This document shows, piece by piece, positions 6,547 to 7,203 of a stretch of DNA of 7,203 bases. The stretch lies in contig DATIFQ010000297.1 in the NCBI GenBank assembly GCA_035455185.1, positions 1 to 7,203 on the forward strand, written 5' to 3'. The stretch is from JAEHDI01 sp035455185. Its GTDB lineage: Bacteria; Acidobacteriota; Terriglobia; Bryobacterales; Bryobacteraceae. Both the position numbers and the translations under genes were made by a program. Position 1 is the stretch's first letter. The number at the start of each line of letters is the position of its first letter. The notes beneath the pieces are model-generated. The model had not been told where the DNA came from, searched no databases, and saw only the letters and a program-made list of their open reading frames with translations.

Positions 6547-7203
6547 ATGCGTTTCGTGCGTGTTCTGATTCTCTCATTCCTCCTGCTTTCCTCCCTAAGC
6601 GCCCAAGTGTTCTCACCGAAAGTACTTCGAAAGGGCCAGGTGGATGCGAGCGACCTCAAATCCCTTGTCGCCGGCATCTACGCACAGGCCGGAGCGCAGA
6701 CCGATCGCGAGAAAGCGGAGGCCATCTGGCGCTTCTTCCTCACCGACGGCCGCTTCGTGAAGCCCGGCTTCTGGTACCACATCGCCGGGTGGGCATACGA
6801 AGAGCCCGTGGGCGAGGTGCTCGACCCGGTGAAGCTGATGAACAGCTACGGCTTTGGGCTTTGCTACCAGATCGCGCCGCTGCTTGAAGCGGCCTTTGAA
6901 GCCGGCGGTTTTCCCGACTCCCGCGTCTGGTTCCTTACCGGCCACACCGTCACCGAGGTCTTCTACGACGGCGCTTATCACTACTACGACTCCGACATGC
7001 TCGGCTACAACCCCGTCGGCAAAGGTGACCCGAAAAAGCTGCCCGTCGCCTCGGTTCACCAGATCGAGCGCGACGGCGGAATCATGCTTGGCAAGCTGAA
7101 GTCACCCACCGAGGCCGACAAGTCGCAAGTAGACGATCCCTGGTACCCGGCAGACGTCAAAGAAGCCGCCATGGAAGGTCTCGCTGAACTTTTTACGACA
7201 ACT
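6547..7203 (+). CDS. Secreted transglutaminase-like protein, 3' end missing
   Basis: I translated 219 codons from the ATG at 6547; the frame is open to the window edge, so the C terminus is missing. Residues 1-19 form a signal peptide (RFVRV, then LILSFLLLSSLSA, likely cut after A19). The central part has the pattern of a transglutaminase/papain-like fold: GFGLCYQIAPLLEAAFEAGG (102-121) supplies the putative nucleophile C106 at a helix start, TGHTVTEVFYDG (131-142) supplies H133, and YHYYDSDM (144-151) supplies an acid (D148 or D150). Such domains hydrolyse or rearrange amide bonds; substrate and even activity are unknown here. W61, W77 and W82 lie in a helical N-terminal part. It starts 4 bases after ogt, with GAGGG (6541-6545) following directly on the ogt stop, so the two are probably co-transcribed despite unrelated roles. 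Downstream GTG codons at 6556 and 6562 are possible alternative starts but would shorten the signal peptide. Confidence 0.72.
   Translation, partial: MRFVRVLILSFLLLSSLSAQVFSPKVLRKGQVDASDLKSLVAGIYAQAGAQTDREKAEAIWRFFLTDGRFVKPGFWYHIAGWAYEEPVGEVLDPVKLMNSYGFGLCYQIAPLLEAAFEAGGFPDSRVWFLTGHTVTEVFYDGAYHYYDSDMLGYNPVGKGDPKKLPVASVHQIERDGGIMLGKLKSPTEADKSQVDDPWYPADVKEAAMEGLAELFTTT

Noticed and set aside
6123..6677. Minus-strand reading frame of 184 codons
   Set aside because: It is antisense to ogt and the start of the transglutaminase-like gene and has no recognisable features.
1..7203. CRISPR array, tRNA/rRNA, insertion sequence or prophage signals
   Set aside because: I found no regularly spaced repeats, tRNA-like cloverleaf, terminal inverted repeats or transposase/integrase motifs in the window; nearly all of it is intact housekeeping or enzyme coding sequence.

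Overview
The window is GC-rich, densely coding bacterial DNA with five protein genes, two of them cut by the window edges. No RNA gene, mobile element, CRISPR array or long non-coding stretch is visible; the largest gap is about 130 bases. The protein sequences (an adenosylhopene-transferase-type HpnH with a CGRIREYES-like motif, a hopene cyclase, and secreted enzymes of the kind common in soil polysaccharide degraders) suggest an Acidobacteriota-like organism of the Solibacter/Bryobacter type. That placement is an impression from remembered family sequences, not a measured result.

Left half, minus strand, read right to left: ispH (last step of the MEP isoprenoid pathway), then shc/hpnF (squalene-hopene cyclase), then hpnH (radical SAM adenosylhopene transferase, 3' end outside the window). 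Both junctions are four-base ATGA overlaps, so this is almost certainly one translationally coupled operon. It joins isoprenoid precursor supply (IPP/DMAPP) to hopene formation and then to the first step of extended C35 hopanoid synthesis.

Centre: a short divergent intergenic region carries back-to-back promoter-like elements whose -10 boxes overlap (TATAAT on minus, TATAAC on plus). The minus promoter position favours a GTG start for ispH over the longer ATG form.

Right half, plus strand: a 750-residue secreted TIM-barrel glycoside hydrolase (GH42/GH14-like, with a GATase-like domain and a C-terminal beta domain), then after a 130-base gap an O6-methylguanine-DNA methyltransferase (ogt), then 4 bases later a secreted transglutaminase-like protein that runs off the right edge. 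The three right-hand genes have no obvious shared pathway.

I did not find a convincing undescribed multi-gene system. The points most worth a second look are the atypical catalytic motifs of the glycoside hydrolase, the extra segment near the N terminus of HpnH, the overlapping divergent promoters, and the secreted transglutaminase-like protein.
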